Source of the DNA: Paraburkholderia hospita
GTDB lineage: Bacteria > Pseudomonadota > Gammaproteobacteria > Burkholderiales > Burkholderiaceae
NCBI RefSeq assembly: GCF_002902965.1
Contig: NZ_CP026107.1
Location: 434,001-498,000 of the forward strand
DNA length: 64,000 nt
Direction: 5' to 3'
A program made the translations under genes and the position numbers. Positions 17,798-25,666 of this stretch are shown piece by piece; positions within the stretch are counted from its first letter, which is position 1; every line of letters starts with the position of its first letter. The notes beneath the pieces were generated by a model. The model was given only the letters and a program-made list of their open reading frames with translations, made no database searches and had not been told where the DNA came from.

Positions 17798-18823
17798 ATG
17801 AACTCGACCCGAATTCCAGGCAATCCCATTCGCAGCGAAGTCGATTTCGATGCGCAAGGCAAGCATGCCGGCTATCTGCGCCTGCCACATTCCGTGCACC
17901 GTTCGGCATACGGCTGGCTGCCGATTCCAGTCGCATCGATACGGAACGGGAACGGACCTGTCGTGCTAGTCATGGCGGGCAATCACGGCGACGAATACGA
18001 AGGGCAGATTCTCGTATCCGAACTGATCCGGCAGATCGACGCAGCCGACGTGTCGGGTCAACTGATCCTGCTGCCGATGGCCAACGCGCCTGCGGCGGAA
18101 GCGGGATTGCGCACGTCTCCACTCGATGACGGAAACCTGAATCGCGCCTTTCCGGGCGATCCGTCCGGCTCACCGACGCAGGTCATCGCGCATTACATCG
18201 AGCATGAGTTGCTGGCGCGCGCGGACTTCCTGTTGGATCTGCATTCCGGCGGTAGCTCGCTGCTTTACCACGGCAACAACATGCTCGCGATCGATCCACG
18301 CGACGAAGATGAACGGCGTCAATTGACGCAGGCATTGCAGGCTTTTGGATTGCCGAACGCGTTTCTGCATGCGGAAAATCCTGTGCATGCTGCATCGGCG
18401 GCACGCCGTCAGGGGGCACTCTCGATCACGGCGGAAATCGGCGGCGGTGGCTCTGTCAATCCGCCATTGCTGATTGAAGCAAGGCAGGGCTTGCTGCATT
18501 TCCTGGCGCACATCGGCGTGCTGCGCGGTCCACTCGTTCCTGACGCGCCACCTGCGGCAACGCGCTTTCTGCGCGTGGCGGGTGCGCGGCACTACGTTTA
18601 TGCCTATGACAGCGGCATATATGAACCGCTCGTTGAACTGGGACAGCGCGTTAGCGCCGGTCAGCCGGCAGCGCGCATCCATTTCCCCGATACACCGCTC
18701 AAGGAGCCAGTGACCTGTCACTTCGCGAGCGACGGAGAGGTGGTCTGCAAACGCGTACCCGCTCTCGTGAAGCGGGGAGATTGCCTCTTCCATCTGGCGG
18801 ATGAAGATCGCTCTTTCACTTGA
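17798..18823 (+). CDS. AstE/aspartoacylase-family zinc deacylase (DoeB-like)
   Basis: 341 residues. Zinc ligands are seen in VMAGNHGDEYEGQ (HxxE, about residue 55) and FLLDLHSGG (about residue 145). The C-terminal part (YDSGIYEPLVELGQRVSAGQPAARIHF) is the biotinyl-like beta domain common to DoeB-type N-acyl-diaminobutyrate deacylases and relatives. The enzyme removes an acyl group from an N-acyl amino acid or amine. Located downstream of the deacetylase-GntR-flavin reductase genes with a 134-base gap, so it may have its own promoter. A role in the same amide/amine catabolism is inferred. Confidence 0.82.
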   Translation: MNSTRIPGNPIRSEVDFDAQGKHAGYLRLPHSVHRSAYGWLPIPVASIRNGNGPVVLVMAGNHGDEYEGQILVSELIRQIDAADVSGQLILLPMANAPAAEAGLRTSPLDDGNLNRAFPGDPSGSPTQVIAHYIEHELLARADFLLDLHSGGSSLLYHGNNMLAIDPRDEDERRQLTQALQAFGLPNAFLHAENPVHAASAARRQGALSITAEIGGGGSVNPPLLIEARQGLLHFLAHIGVLRGPLVPDAPPAATRFLRVAGARHYVYAYDSGIYEPLVELGQRVSAGQPAARIHFPDTPLKEPVTCHFASDGEVVCKRVPALVKRGDCLFHLADEDRSFT

Positions 18824-19065
18824 TCCGCTTTTCTAAAGCGTGTGTTGAAACGTCAATCCCGCTGTGGAATTGGCGCATTCACCTGTCGTTGCATCATTAA
18901 TTGTGGCGATTTGATTCATTTGCATCGCACGATATTCATATAGAAATTGCTTGTGTAGCGCTGTCGGAACCTGGCGCTATCGTATGAGCTCCTGAACACA
19001 GATCGACATCGCTGTCGATGATTCATGAGCACGATCGTCGTTGACACCACGCCACAAGATCCGCG
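18824..19065. other. AT-richer spacer without a recognisable gene
   Basis: Noticeably richer in A/T than the flanks. It holds a 7-bp inverted repeat ATCGACA-TCGC-TGTCGAT at 19002-19019. The minus-strand open frame of 121 codons (18916-19281) has no family-like pattern and overlaps the relic described next, so I do not call it a gene. Confidence 0.5.
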
Positions 19066-19242
19066 CGCACCGACGTGGCAATTGCGACACGTAAAGGCAG
19101 CGGTCTCGTCGATGCGCTCACCGTCGCGACGAACGGTCTGATCGCCGATGGCAGCTATACGAGGTCTCTTATGCGTTGGGGCATTCAGTCGGAAGCGTTG
19201 GGCCGCTCGGAAAGCAATCCACCTGGACTGCCGAAGTTCTGA
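19066..19242 (+). pseudogene. C-terminal relic of an amino-acid ABC transporter binding protein
   Basis: Frame 1 from about 19066 to the TGA at 19240-19242 reads AIATRKGSGLVDALTVATN, then GLIADGSYTRSLMRWGIQSE, ending SNPPGLPKF. This is the typical C-terminus of family-3 polar amino-acid binding proteins (AVRKG...ALIADGTY...KWG...). There is no start codon and a stop at 19042 in the same frame, and the rest of the protein (about 200 residues) is missing. It is a remnant of a deleted transporter gene next to a decayed spacer. Confidence 0.7.
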
Positions 19243-19420
19243 TGCGTTCGGTTGCGCGCTGCTGATTAAGCAGCGCCGCATATAACCATGTGCAGATTAG
19301 TTGTTGGCGGTTCGATGCGACGCGCGGAGACAATCGCCGCGAGTTTCGCCGCACTTCTGGGTAACGCGAGCTTTCTCTGTGTTCGTGTTCCGCATTTGAC
19401 CCGCAACTATCCCAATCGTG

Positions 19421-21058
19421 ATGAATTCCCGAACCCTTCTTGACCCTGCGCATGTCCGGCGCATCCTTTCCCGCATTTCATTCGTGCTGGGCCTTACCGT
19501 GTTCTCCGCTGCCGCTCAGGCCGCACCATCGGGCACGCTCGTCTTCTGCTCGGAGGGCAGTCCCGCCGGTTTCGATCCGGGCCAGCATACGACGAGCACG
19601 GATTTCGACGCGAGCACCAACACCGTGTACAACGAACTCGTGCAGTTCAGGCGCGGCACGCTCGATCTCGAACCTGCACTGGCGACGAGTTGGGATGTAT
19701 CCGCCGATCAGCGCACGTACACGTTTCACTTGCGCAAAGGCGTGAAGTTCCAGACAACGGCATGGTTCAAGCCGACGCGCGAGTTCAATGCCGACGACGT
19801 GCTGTTCACGTTCAACCGGATGCTGCACGCCGACGATCCTTTCCGTAAAGCGTATCCGACGAGTTTCCCGTATTTCAGCGATCTCGGTTTCGAGAAGAAC
19901 ATCGAGAGTATCGAACGCGTTGACGACACCACGGTGCGCTTCCGGCTGAAAGAACCCGACGTGATCTTCGTACGCAATCTCGCGATGAGCTTCGCGTCGA
20001 TTCTTTCCGCCGAATATGCCGCGAAGCTGACGGACGCTCACCGTGAAGCCGACATCAACCAGTTGCCGGTCGGAACCGGGCCGTTTGCGTTCCGCTCCTA
20101 TCAGAAGGATGCGGTGATCCGCTACGACGCGAATCCCGATTACTGGCGGCCCGACGACGTCAAGCTCGCGCATCTGGTGTTTTCGATCACGCCGGATCCG
20201 GCGGCGCGCATCCAGAAGCTGGCGAATGGTGAATGCCAGGTGTCGGTATTCCCGCGACCCGCGGATCTCGACGTGGTCAAGCGAAACCCTTCACTGACGC
20301 TTGTTTCGGGCGTCGGCTTCAACGTGGGTTTCGTCGCGTACAACACGCAGCACGCGCCTTTGAACAAGCTCGACGTTCGCCGCGCGCTCGACATGGCCAT
20401 CGACAAGCCCGCGATCATCCAGGCGGTGTTCTCCGGCAACGCCACGGTGGCGACCAACCCGATGCCGCCGGCGCAATGGTCTTACGACAAGCAACTCAAA
20501 GACGCGCCTCATGATCCGGCAAAGGCCAAGGCGTTGCTCGCGCAGGCAGGCTTTCCTGATGGCTTCGATCTCACATTGTGGGCGATGCCCGTGCAGCGCC
20601 CCTACAATCCCAACGCACACCTGATGGCGCAACTGATCCAGCAGGACTGGGCGAAAATCGGCGTGCGCGCGAAGATCGTCAGCTACGAATGGGGCGAGTA
20701 CAACCGGCGCGCGAAGCAGGGCGGCGAACATGACGCAATCCTGTATGGCTGGTCCGGCGACAATGGCGACCCCGACAACTGGCTCGGCACCTTGCTCGGC
20801 TGCGCTGCAGTGGGTGGCAGCAATGTATCGAAGTGGTGCGACCCGGCATTCAACGGGCTGATCGAGAAGGCGCGCGAAACGTCGAACACCAATGAGCGCA
20901 CGCGTCTTTACGAGCAGGCACAGGTCATCTTCAAGCAACAGGTGCCTTATACGCCTGTCGCGCATTCGATCATTTCACTGCCCGCGTCGAAACGTGTTAG
21001 CGGACTGGTGTTCTCGCCGCTCGGCAGTCATCGGTTCGATGGCGTGTCGCTGAACTAG
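19421..21058 (+). CDS. family-5 (DppA/OppA-type) ABC solute-binding protein, orphan
   Basis: 545 residues. Signal peptide MNSRTLL...LGLTVFSAAAQA, then a mature protein with the family-5 landmarks TLVFCSEGSPAGFDPG, TNTVYNELVQF, TYTFHLRKGVKFQTT and YGWSGDNGDPDNWLG. DppA-like proteins bind dipeptides or related ligands in the periplasm. There is no permease or ATPase beside it, so it must share a transporter encoded elsewhere (as DppA paralogues do) or be a left-over of a rearranged operon. ATG 19421 is preferred; a GTG lies one codon upstream. Confidence 0.88.
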   Translation: MNSRTLLDPAHVRRILSRISFVLGLTVFSAAAQAAPSGTLVFCSEGSPAGFDPGQHTTSTDFDASTNTVYNELVQFRRGTLDLEPALATSWDVSADQRTYTFHLRKGVKFQTTAWFKPTREFNADDVLFTFNRMLHADDPFRKAYPTSFPYFSDLGFEKNIESIERVDDTTVRFRLKEPDVIFVRNLAMSFASILSAEYAAKLTDAHREADINQLPVGTGPFAFRSYQKDAVIRYDANPDYWRPDDVKLAHLVFSITPDPAARIQKLANGECQVSVFPRPADLDVVKRNPSLTLVSGVGFNVGFVAYNTQHAPLNKLDVRRALDMAIDKPAIIQAVFSGNATVATNPMPPAQWSYDKQLKDAPHDPAKAKALLAQAGFPDGFDLTLWAMPVQRPYNPNAHLMAQLIQQDWAKIGVRAKIVSYEWGEYNRRAKQGGEHDAILYGWSGDNGDPDNWLGTLLGCAAVGGSNVSKWCDPAFNGLIEKARETSNTNERTRLYEQAQVIFKQQVPYTPVAHSIISLPASKRVSGLVFSPLGSHRFDGVSLN

Positions 21059-21072
21059 CGGCTTCGCGTAGT

Positions 21073-21696
21073 TCAACCCGGATCGAACACCTTGAGGCCG
21101 CGCGCGAGCGCGGGCCTCGCTTCGACCTGTTCATACCAGCGGCGCAGATTGGGCAGTTGAGCCCAGGGCAGTTGTGACATGACCGACTGAGTGATCGTGA
21201 AGGCCGCGATGTCCGCGATCGAAAATGTCTTTCCTGCCATATACGGTTCGTCACTGACATACCGCTCTGCCGATTCGAGCGCCGCGAACATCCGTTCGAC
21301 AAGCAGCGCTTGCCCCGCCGGAACACCCGCGCTACGAAGAAAAAAAGCAGCGTGACTGACGGCTATCACGTCGGTGACGAAAAAGAAAAATCGCTCATAA
21401 ACGACGGCTCGTGCAAGGGAGTCGTCGGGTAACAGGCGACCCGACGCCCTCTCTGCCGCGTAAAGAATGATCGCGTTCGATTGCGTGATCACGACCGGCG
21501 GCCCGTTCTCCTGGCTTTCAACCAGCACGGGTACTTTTCCCGCGGGGTTCAGCGCAAGATACGCGGCGCTTCGATGCTCGCCGTTCGCAAGATCGACGGA
21601 TTGGACGGTGTACGGCAAGCCCGCTTCTTCAAGCGCGATGGCGGCGCGAATGCAGTTCCCCGTCGGCGCGCCGTAAAGCTCATAGGTCGTATTCAT
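21073..21696 (-). CDS. glutathione S-transferase family protein
   Basis: 207 residues. N-terminal thioredoxin-like domain (YELYGAPTGNCIRAAIALEEAGLPY...LNPAGKVPVLVE...ITQSNAIILYAAE) with the cis-Pro KVPVL and the QS glutathione-contact pair, then a helical C-terminal domain (FSIADIAAFTITQSV). Substrate unknown. ATG at 21696 is favoured because AAGGG lies seven bases upstream; the ATG at 21702 is too close to it. Divergent from a TetR gene with a palindrome in between. Confidence 0.88.
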   Translation of the reverse strand: MNTTYELYGAPTGNCIRAAIALEEAGLPYTVQSVDLANGEHRSAAYLALNPAGKVPVLVESQENGPPVVITQSNAIILYAAERASGRLLPDDSLARAVVYERFFFFVTDVIAVSHAAFFLRSAGVPAGQALLVERMFAALESAERYVSDEPYMAGKTFSIADIAAFTITQSVMSQLPWAQLPNLRRWYEQVEARPALARGLKVFDPG

Positions 21697-21924
21697 CTCC
21701 ATGCCCTTTTAATGACAATGCGAAAGCTGCCTATCCAATTGCAGTCGATCAAATGAATGATTTCCGTGCACCTATGTCGCCAGAAGTGGCGATTAATGAT
21801 TCAATTGCACGAACAACAATAGTTATTTGTCGAATGCCCCAAGCGGATTTCATTGACTATACTGCGTGAGGCTGTGGTCGTCGGCGCGTGCGCATGGCAC
21901 GTCCCCATAATGAAGACACGTAGC

Positions 21925-21947
21925 GGAAACTCGCCAGTGGAGTTTCC
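21925..21947. promoter_or_regulatory. operator-like palindrome upstream of the TetR gene
   Basis: Perfect 8-bp inverted repeat GGAAACTC-(7 bases)-GAGTTTCC, 22 bases before the chosen TetR start. Symmetry and spacing fit a TetR dimer site, suggesting autoregulation. Its presence also argues against the upstream in-frame ATG at 21910 being the start. Confidence 0.6.
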
Positions 21948-21969
21948 ATGCGGCACGTTTTCGGACGCC

Positions 21970-22617
21970 ATGAATCCAGATCGCAAGCACGGGCCGGGTG
22001 GACGCTTGACGCGATGCGAGTCGAAGGCTCGGCTTCGCGCAGTGGTTGCGAGCGCCAAAAAACGCTTCCTGACGGTTGGCTTCCGGGAGACCAGTCTTGA
22101 CGACATCGCTCGCGATGCGGGCGTGGCGAAGAAGACGCTTTATTGTCATTTCGGCAGCAAAGAGCAGTTGTTTAGCGCGATTCTGGAAACGCTGGGGCGG
22201 ACCTGGCAGGAGCAACTCCGGCACATCGTCACGAGCGGCGGCGAACCGGTCGACGTGCTCGAAAGAGCGGCGCTGCACCTGCTCGACATCGGCACTCGCG
22301 ATGAAATGACCCAGCTTTACTGGGTGCTGTTGGTCGAGACACGCCGCTTTCCCGCGCTCTCGGCCGGGCTTTATCAGGAGCGTGGACGGCTGATCGGCAT
22401 CGAACCGCTCGAAGGCTATCTGCGCGCAGCGGTGGAAAACGGTGAGCTCGAATTCGACGACGTCGAACTCGCCACCGAGCAGTTCGTGCATCTGGTGCTA
22501 GGCGGTGTGCGCGCCAGAATGCTGCTCATGGGCGCGCGGCGCCCGAGCGCAGCGAGACGTCAATTGATTGCGAAGCAGGCGGTCAGGATTTTCACCGCAG
22601 GGTGCTTGACTCGGTGA
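21970..22617 (+). CDS. TetR-family regulator, likely of the RND pump
   Basis: 215 residues. Helix-turn-helix at about residues 22-66 (VVASAKKRFLTVGFRETSLDDIARDAGVAKKTLYCHFGSKEQLF) and an AefR-like C-terminal domain (LVLGGVRARMLLMG). Same direction as, and 102 bases before, the efflux operon; a dedicated repressor is likely. The start at 21970 places the palindrome in the leader. Confidence 0.85.
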   Translation: MNPDRKHGPGGRLTRCESKARLRAVVASAKKRFLTVGFRETSLDDIARDAGVAKKTLYCHFGSKEQLFSAILETLGRTWQEQLRHIVTSGGEPVDVLERAALHLLDIGTRDEMTQLYWVLLVETRRFPALSAGLYQERGRLIGIEPLEGYLRAAVENGELEFDDVELATEQFVHLVLGGVRARMLLMGARRPSAARRQLIAKQAVRIFTAGCLTR

Positions 22618-22719
22618 AACAAAGCTTTCAAAACATTTTCGTTTTTCATTCAATTAAATTAGTCATACGAAGTAAATCGCGTTTGTCGGAATGCCGATCC
22701 AGTCAATGGAGGCACATGC

Positions 22720-24297
22720 ATGAAAACAGCTTCGCGTGCGTCGAGTGTTGTGCGCGCAGGGTGTGCAAGAACGCAATGGCGATTCGCGGCGCTGGGCGGC
22801 GTCGTGCTCGTCGTCGTCATGTCGCTGGGCGCTTGCATGATGGGCCCGGACTATCGCAGGCCCGAAGCGCAGATTCCCGAAGGATTCAAGGAAGGCGTCG
22901 ACTGGCAGCGCGCCGATGCGAACCCGCAAGCCGCGATCGACAGTACGTGGTGGCGGATGTACGGCGACGACAAGCTCAACGACCTCGTCGATCAGGCGTT
23001 GCGGGCGAATCAGTCGATCGCCGCGGCGGAGGCCGCCTATCGTCTCGCGCTCGCGACAGTCGAGGCCAACCGCGCGGGCCTGTTTCCGACCGTGACGGCC
23101 GGTCTGTCCGGCGCGCGCTCCGGCGGCAACGTCGCCGGGCTGAGCGCGAGCCGTGGGTCCGGGGCATCGACGTCGACGTCGGCGGTGGGCGGGGCGGGCA
23201 ACAGCGTGGTGGCGCTCGGGGCCGTGACCTGGGAACTGGACCTGTGGGGCCAGATACGACGTCAGATCGAGGAAGCGAAGGCCAACGCGCAAGCGTCGGA
23301 CGCGCAACTTGCCGGCGAGCGCATTTCCATTGCGGCCAGCGTCGCGACCGATTACTTCCAGCTGCGGCAAGCTGACTATGACATCCGCGCGCTGAAGGAA
23401 CAGCTGGACGCTTACGGGCGCATCCTCGCGATCGTGCAGACGGCCTACGCCCAGGGCGGCGCCTCCAACGACGACGTGCTGGTCGCGCAAGAAGATCTGG
23501 AGACGGTGATCGCCGATCTGCAGACGACGGAAATCAACCGCGAACATGATGAGCACGCGCTCGCCGTGCTGGCGGGCGTGCCGCCTGAGTCGTTCAGTAT
23601 TCCGCCCGATCCCGACTACCACTTCATGGCGCCCGCCGTGCCGACGTCGCTGCCATCGCAACTGCTCGAGCGGCGTTACGACGTGGTCAGCGCCGAGCGC
23701 ACGGCGGCAGCCGCGAATGCGAGCATCGGCGTGGCCGAAGCCGCGTTCTTTCCGACCTTGACGCTTTCGGCTGAAGGCGGTTTCGCGCACAGCACGCTCG
23801 CCCATCTGTTCACGGTGCCGAACCGCTTCTGGACGCTCGGGCCGGATCTGGCGCAAACCATTTTCGACGGCGGCGCGCGCACGGCTGCTGTGCACCAGGC
23901 GCGCGCCACGTATGACGAAGACGTGGCCAACTACCGCAATACGGTGCTCACGGCATTCCAGAGCGTGGAAGACAGCCTGTCGTCGATGAATCATTTGCGG
24001 GCGCAGGAAAGTGCGTTCGCACGTGTGCTCGACAGCAACGTGCGATTGTTCGCGAGCGAAGAGGCGCAGTTCAATGCCGGCGCAGTCAGCCAGCAAAACG
24101 TGTTGAATCAGCGGCTGACATTGATCCAGGCGCAACAGAGTCTGCGCGATACGCAGGCCTTGCTCGCGCAGAATCACGTGCTGCTCGTGAAAAATCTCGG
24201 CGGCGGCTGGCAGCGCGATGACGCCGAGGTGGCATCGCCGGCTTCGGGAAGCGCTGTACGACCTGTCGCGCAGCAATCTACCAGTTCCGCGGACTGA
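22720..24297 (+). CDS. RND efflux outer-membrane lipoprotein (NodT/OprM family)
   Basis: 525 residues. Lipoprotein signal with lipobox LGAC (about residue 40) followed by MMGPDYRRPEAQIPEGFKE, the usual N-terminus of OprM-type channels. Two outer-membrane-factor repeats: TWWRMYGDDKLNDLVDQALRANQSI and later LLERRYDVVSAERTAAAANASIGVAEAAFFP. Forms the exit duct of the tripartite pump. ATG 22720 has GGAGG seven bases upstream. First gene of the three-gene pump operon. Confidence 0.92.
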   Translation: MKTASRASSVVRAGCARTQWRFAALGGVVLVVVMSLGACMMGPDYRRPEAQIPEGFKEGVDWQRADANPQAAIDSTWWRMYGDDKLNDLVDQALRANQSIAAAEAAYRLALATVEANRAGLFPTVTAGLSGARSGGNVAGLSASRGSGASTSTSAVGGAGNSVVALGAVTWELDLWGQIRRQIEEAKANAQASDAQLAGERISIAASVATDYFQLRQADYDIRALKEQLDAYGRILAIVQTAYAQGGASNDDVLVAQEDLETVIADLQTTEINREHDEHALAVLAGVPPESFSIPPDPDYHFMAPAVPTSLPSQLLERRYDVVSAERTAAAANASIGVAEAAFFPTLTLSAEGGFAHSTLAHLFTVPNRFWTLGPDLAQTIFDGGARTAAVHQARATYDEDVANYRNTVLTAFQSVEDSLSSMNHLRAQESAFARVLDSNVRLFASEEAQFNAGAVSQQNVLNQRLTLIQAQQSLRDTQALLAQNHVLLVKNLGGGWQRDDAEVASPASGSAVRPVAQQSTSSAD

Positions 24298-24420
24298 ACA
24301 CGTTTGACCCGACTGACACATTGACGCGCACGCAGTTCAACACGATTCACCCGACACGGGAGCACCGGCGTGCAGACATGCAGCCCGCGCGTGCCAGTGT
24401 CACGCAACAACGGAGTTCTC

Positions 24421-25656
24421 ATGAAGTCACGTTTGGAACGCGTGTCGTTGTTATGTCTGTGTCTGATCGTGCTCGCCGCGTGCTCGAAAAAGGCGCCGCC
24501 GCCACCGCCGCCGCAGGTCTCGACAGTGAAGGTGCAAGCGCAGTCGGTGCCGCTCGAACGCCGCTTCGTCGGGCGGCTTTCGCCTTACTACAGCGCGAAC
24601 GTCACGGCGCGCGTCTCAGGCGTGCTGCTCAAGCGCAATTACGCGGAAGGCTCGCAGGTGCGCGCGGGACAACTGCTATTCGAAATCGATCCGACGTTCT
24701 ATCGCGCGCAGCTCGACAACGATCTCGCGATCCTGGCGCAGGACCGCGCGACCTACATCAACGATCACATCACCGCCGAGCGCAACCGCAAGCTGCTGCC
24801 CGTCGGTTCGATCTCGCAGCAAACCGTCGACAACTCCGACGCCGCCGAACGCAGCGCGGCGGCCAAGGTGAAGGCCGACGAGGCGACGGTGCAGAGCGCG
24901 CGCATCTCGCTCGATTACACACGCGTGACGGCGCCGATCGGCGGCATCGCCGGCCAGCAGCAGGTGACGGCGGGCGCGGTAGTCGGCAGCAGCACGACCG
25001 ACTCGGGCGGCAACGGTACATTGTTGACGACGATCCAGCAGATCGACCCGATGTACGTGAACTTCACCATCAGCTCGGCCGATCTCGCGACGCTGCAGCA
25101 ATCGCAAACGGGCGGCACCGTCGACCTGTCGCAGCAGAACCAGGTCTCGGTGCGTATCGCGTTGCCCAATGGCGCGGCATACGGCAGCGCAGGCACGCTC
25201 GATTTCTCCGACGTGACGGTGAACGCATCGACGGGCGCCGTCAATCTGCGCGCGCTGGTCGCGAATCCGCAGCGGCGTCTTCTGCCCGGCATGTTCGTCT
25301 CGCTGACGGTCGATTTCGGCCGGCAGAACGATGTGTTCCTGGTCCCGCAGCAGGCCTTGCTGCGCGATACGACGGGCGGCTATATGCTGCTGGTCGGCGG
25401 AGACGGCAAGGTGGCGCGCAGGGACGTCGAGACGGTGAATAGTCTCGGCAACAACTGGATCGTGACGCACGGCCTGAACGACGGCGACGAGGTCATCGTG
25501 ACGGGCGTGCAGTTTGCGCATGAAGGAGCGCCCGTCAAGACCGTTGCGTGGCAGCCGCCGGCTGCCGCGTCGCCGGGTTCATCGGGCGCGGCGGCTTCTT
25601 CTCCGGGCGCGGCGGCATCATCGGCCGCAGCGGCTTCGGCCGGCATGGCGAAGTAG
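24421..25656 (+). CDS. RND efflux periplasmic adaptor (membrane fusion protein)
   Basis: 411 residues, lipoprotein signal with LAAC lipobox (residues about 16-20), proline run PPPPPP, then lipoyl half-motifs (YYSANVTARVSGVLLKRNYAEGSQVRAGQLLFEID), a coiled-coil hairpin and beta-barrel domain (LRALVANPQRRLLPGMFVSLTVDFG). Joins the inner pump to the outer channel. The last 35 residues are an Ala/Ser/Gly/Pro-rich low-complexity tail, unusual for AcrA-type adaptors. ATG 24421 has GGAG upstream; the upstream frame to 24370 is untranslated leader. Confidence 0.92.
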   Translation: MKSRLERVSLLCLCLIVLAACSKKAPPPPPPQVSTVKVQAQSVPLERRFVGRLSPYYSANVTARVSGVLLKRNYAEGSQVRAGQLLFEIDPTFYRAQLDNDLAILAQDRATYINDHITAERNRKLLPVGSISQQTVDNSDAAERSAAAKVKADEATVQSARISLDYTRVTAPIGGIAGQQQVTAGAVVGSSTTDSGGNGTLLTTIQQIDPMYVNFTISSADLATLQQSQTGGTVDLSQQNQVSVRIALPNGAAYGSAGTLDFSDVTVNASTGAVNLRALVANPQRRLLPGMFVSLTVDFGRQNDVFLVPQQALLRDTTGGYMLLVGGDGKVARRDVETVNSLGNNWIVTHGLNDGDEVIVTGVQFAHEGAPVKTVAWQPPAAASPGSSGAAASSPGAAASSAAAASAGMAK

Positions 25657-25666
25657 GAGACCGCTC

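Noticed and set aside
18916..19281. Minus-strand 121-codon open frame in the spacer
   Set aside because: Overlaps the binding-protein relic on the other strand, lacks a ribosome site and shows no domain-like pattern.
22663..24321. Long minus-strand open frame (552 codons) opposite the outer-membrane channel gene
   Set aside because: It is an antisense shadow caused by high GC; composition is Arg/His-rich with no family pattern, while the plus strand encodes a textbook OprM-like protein.
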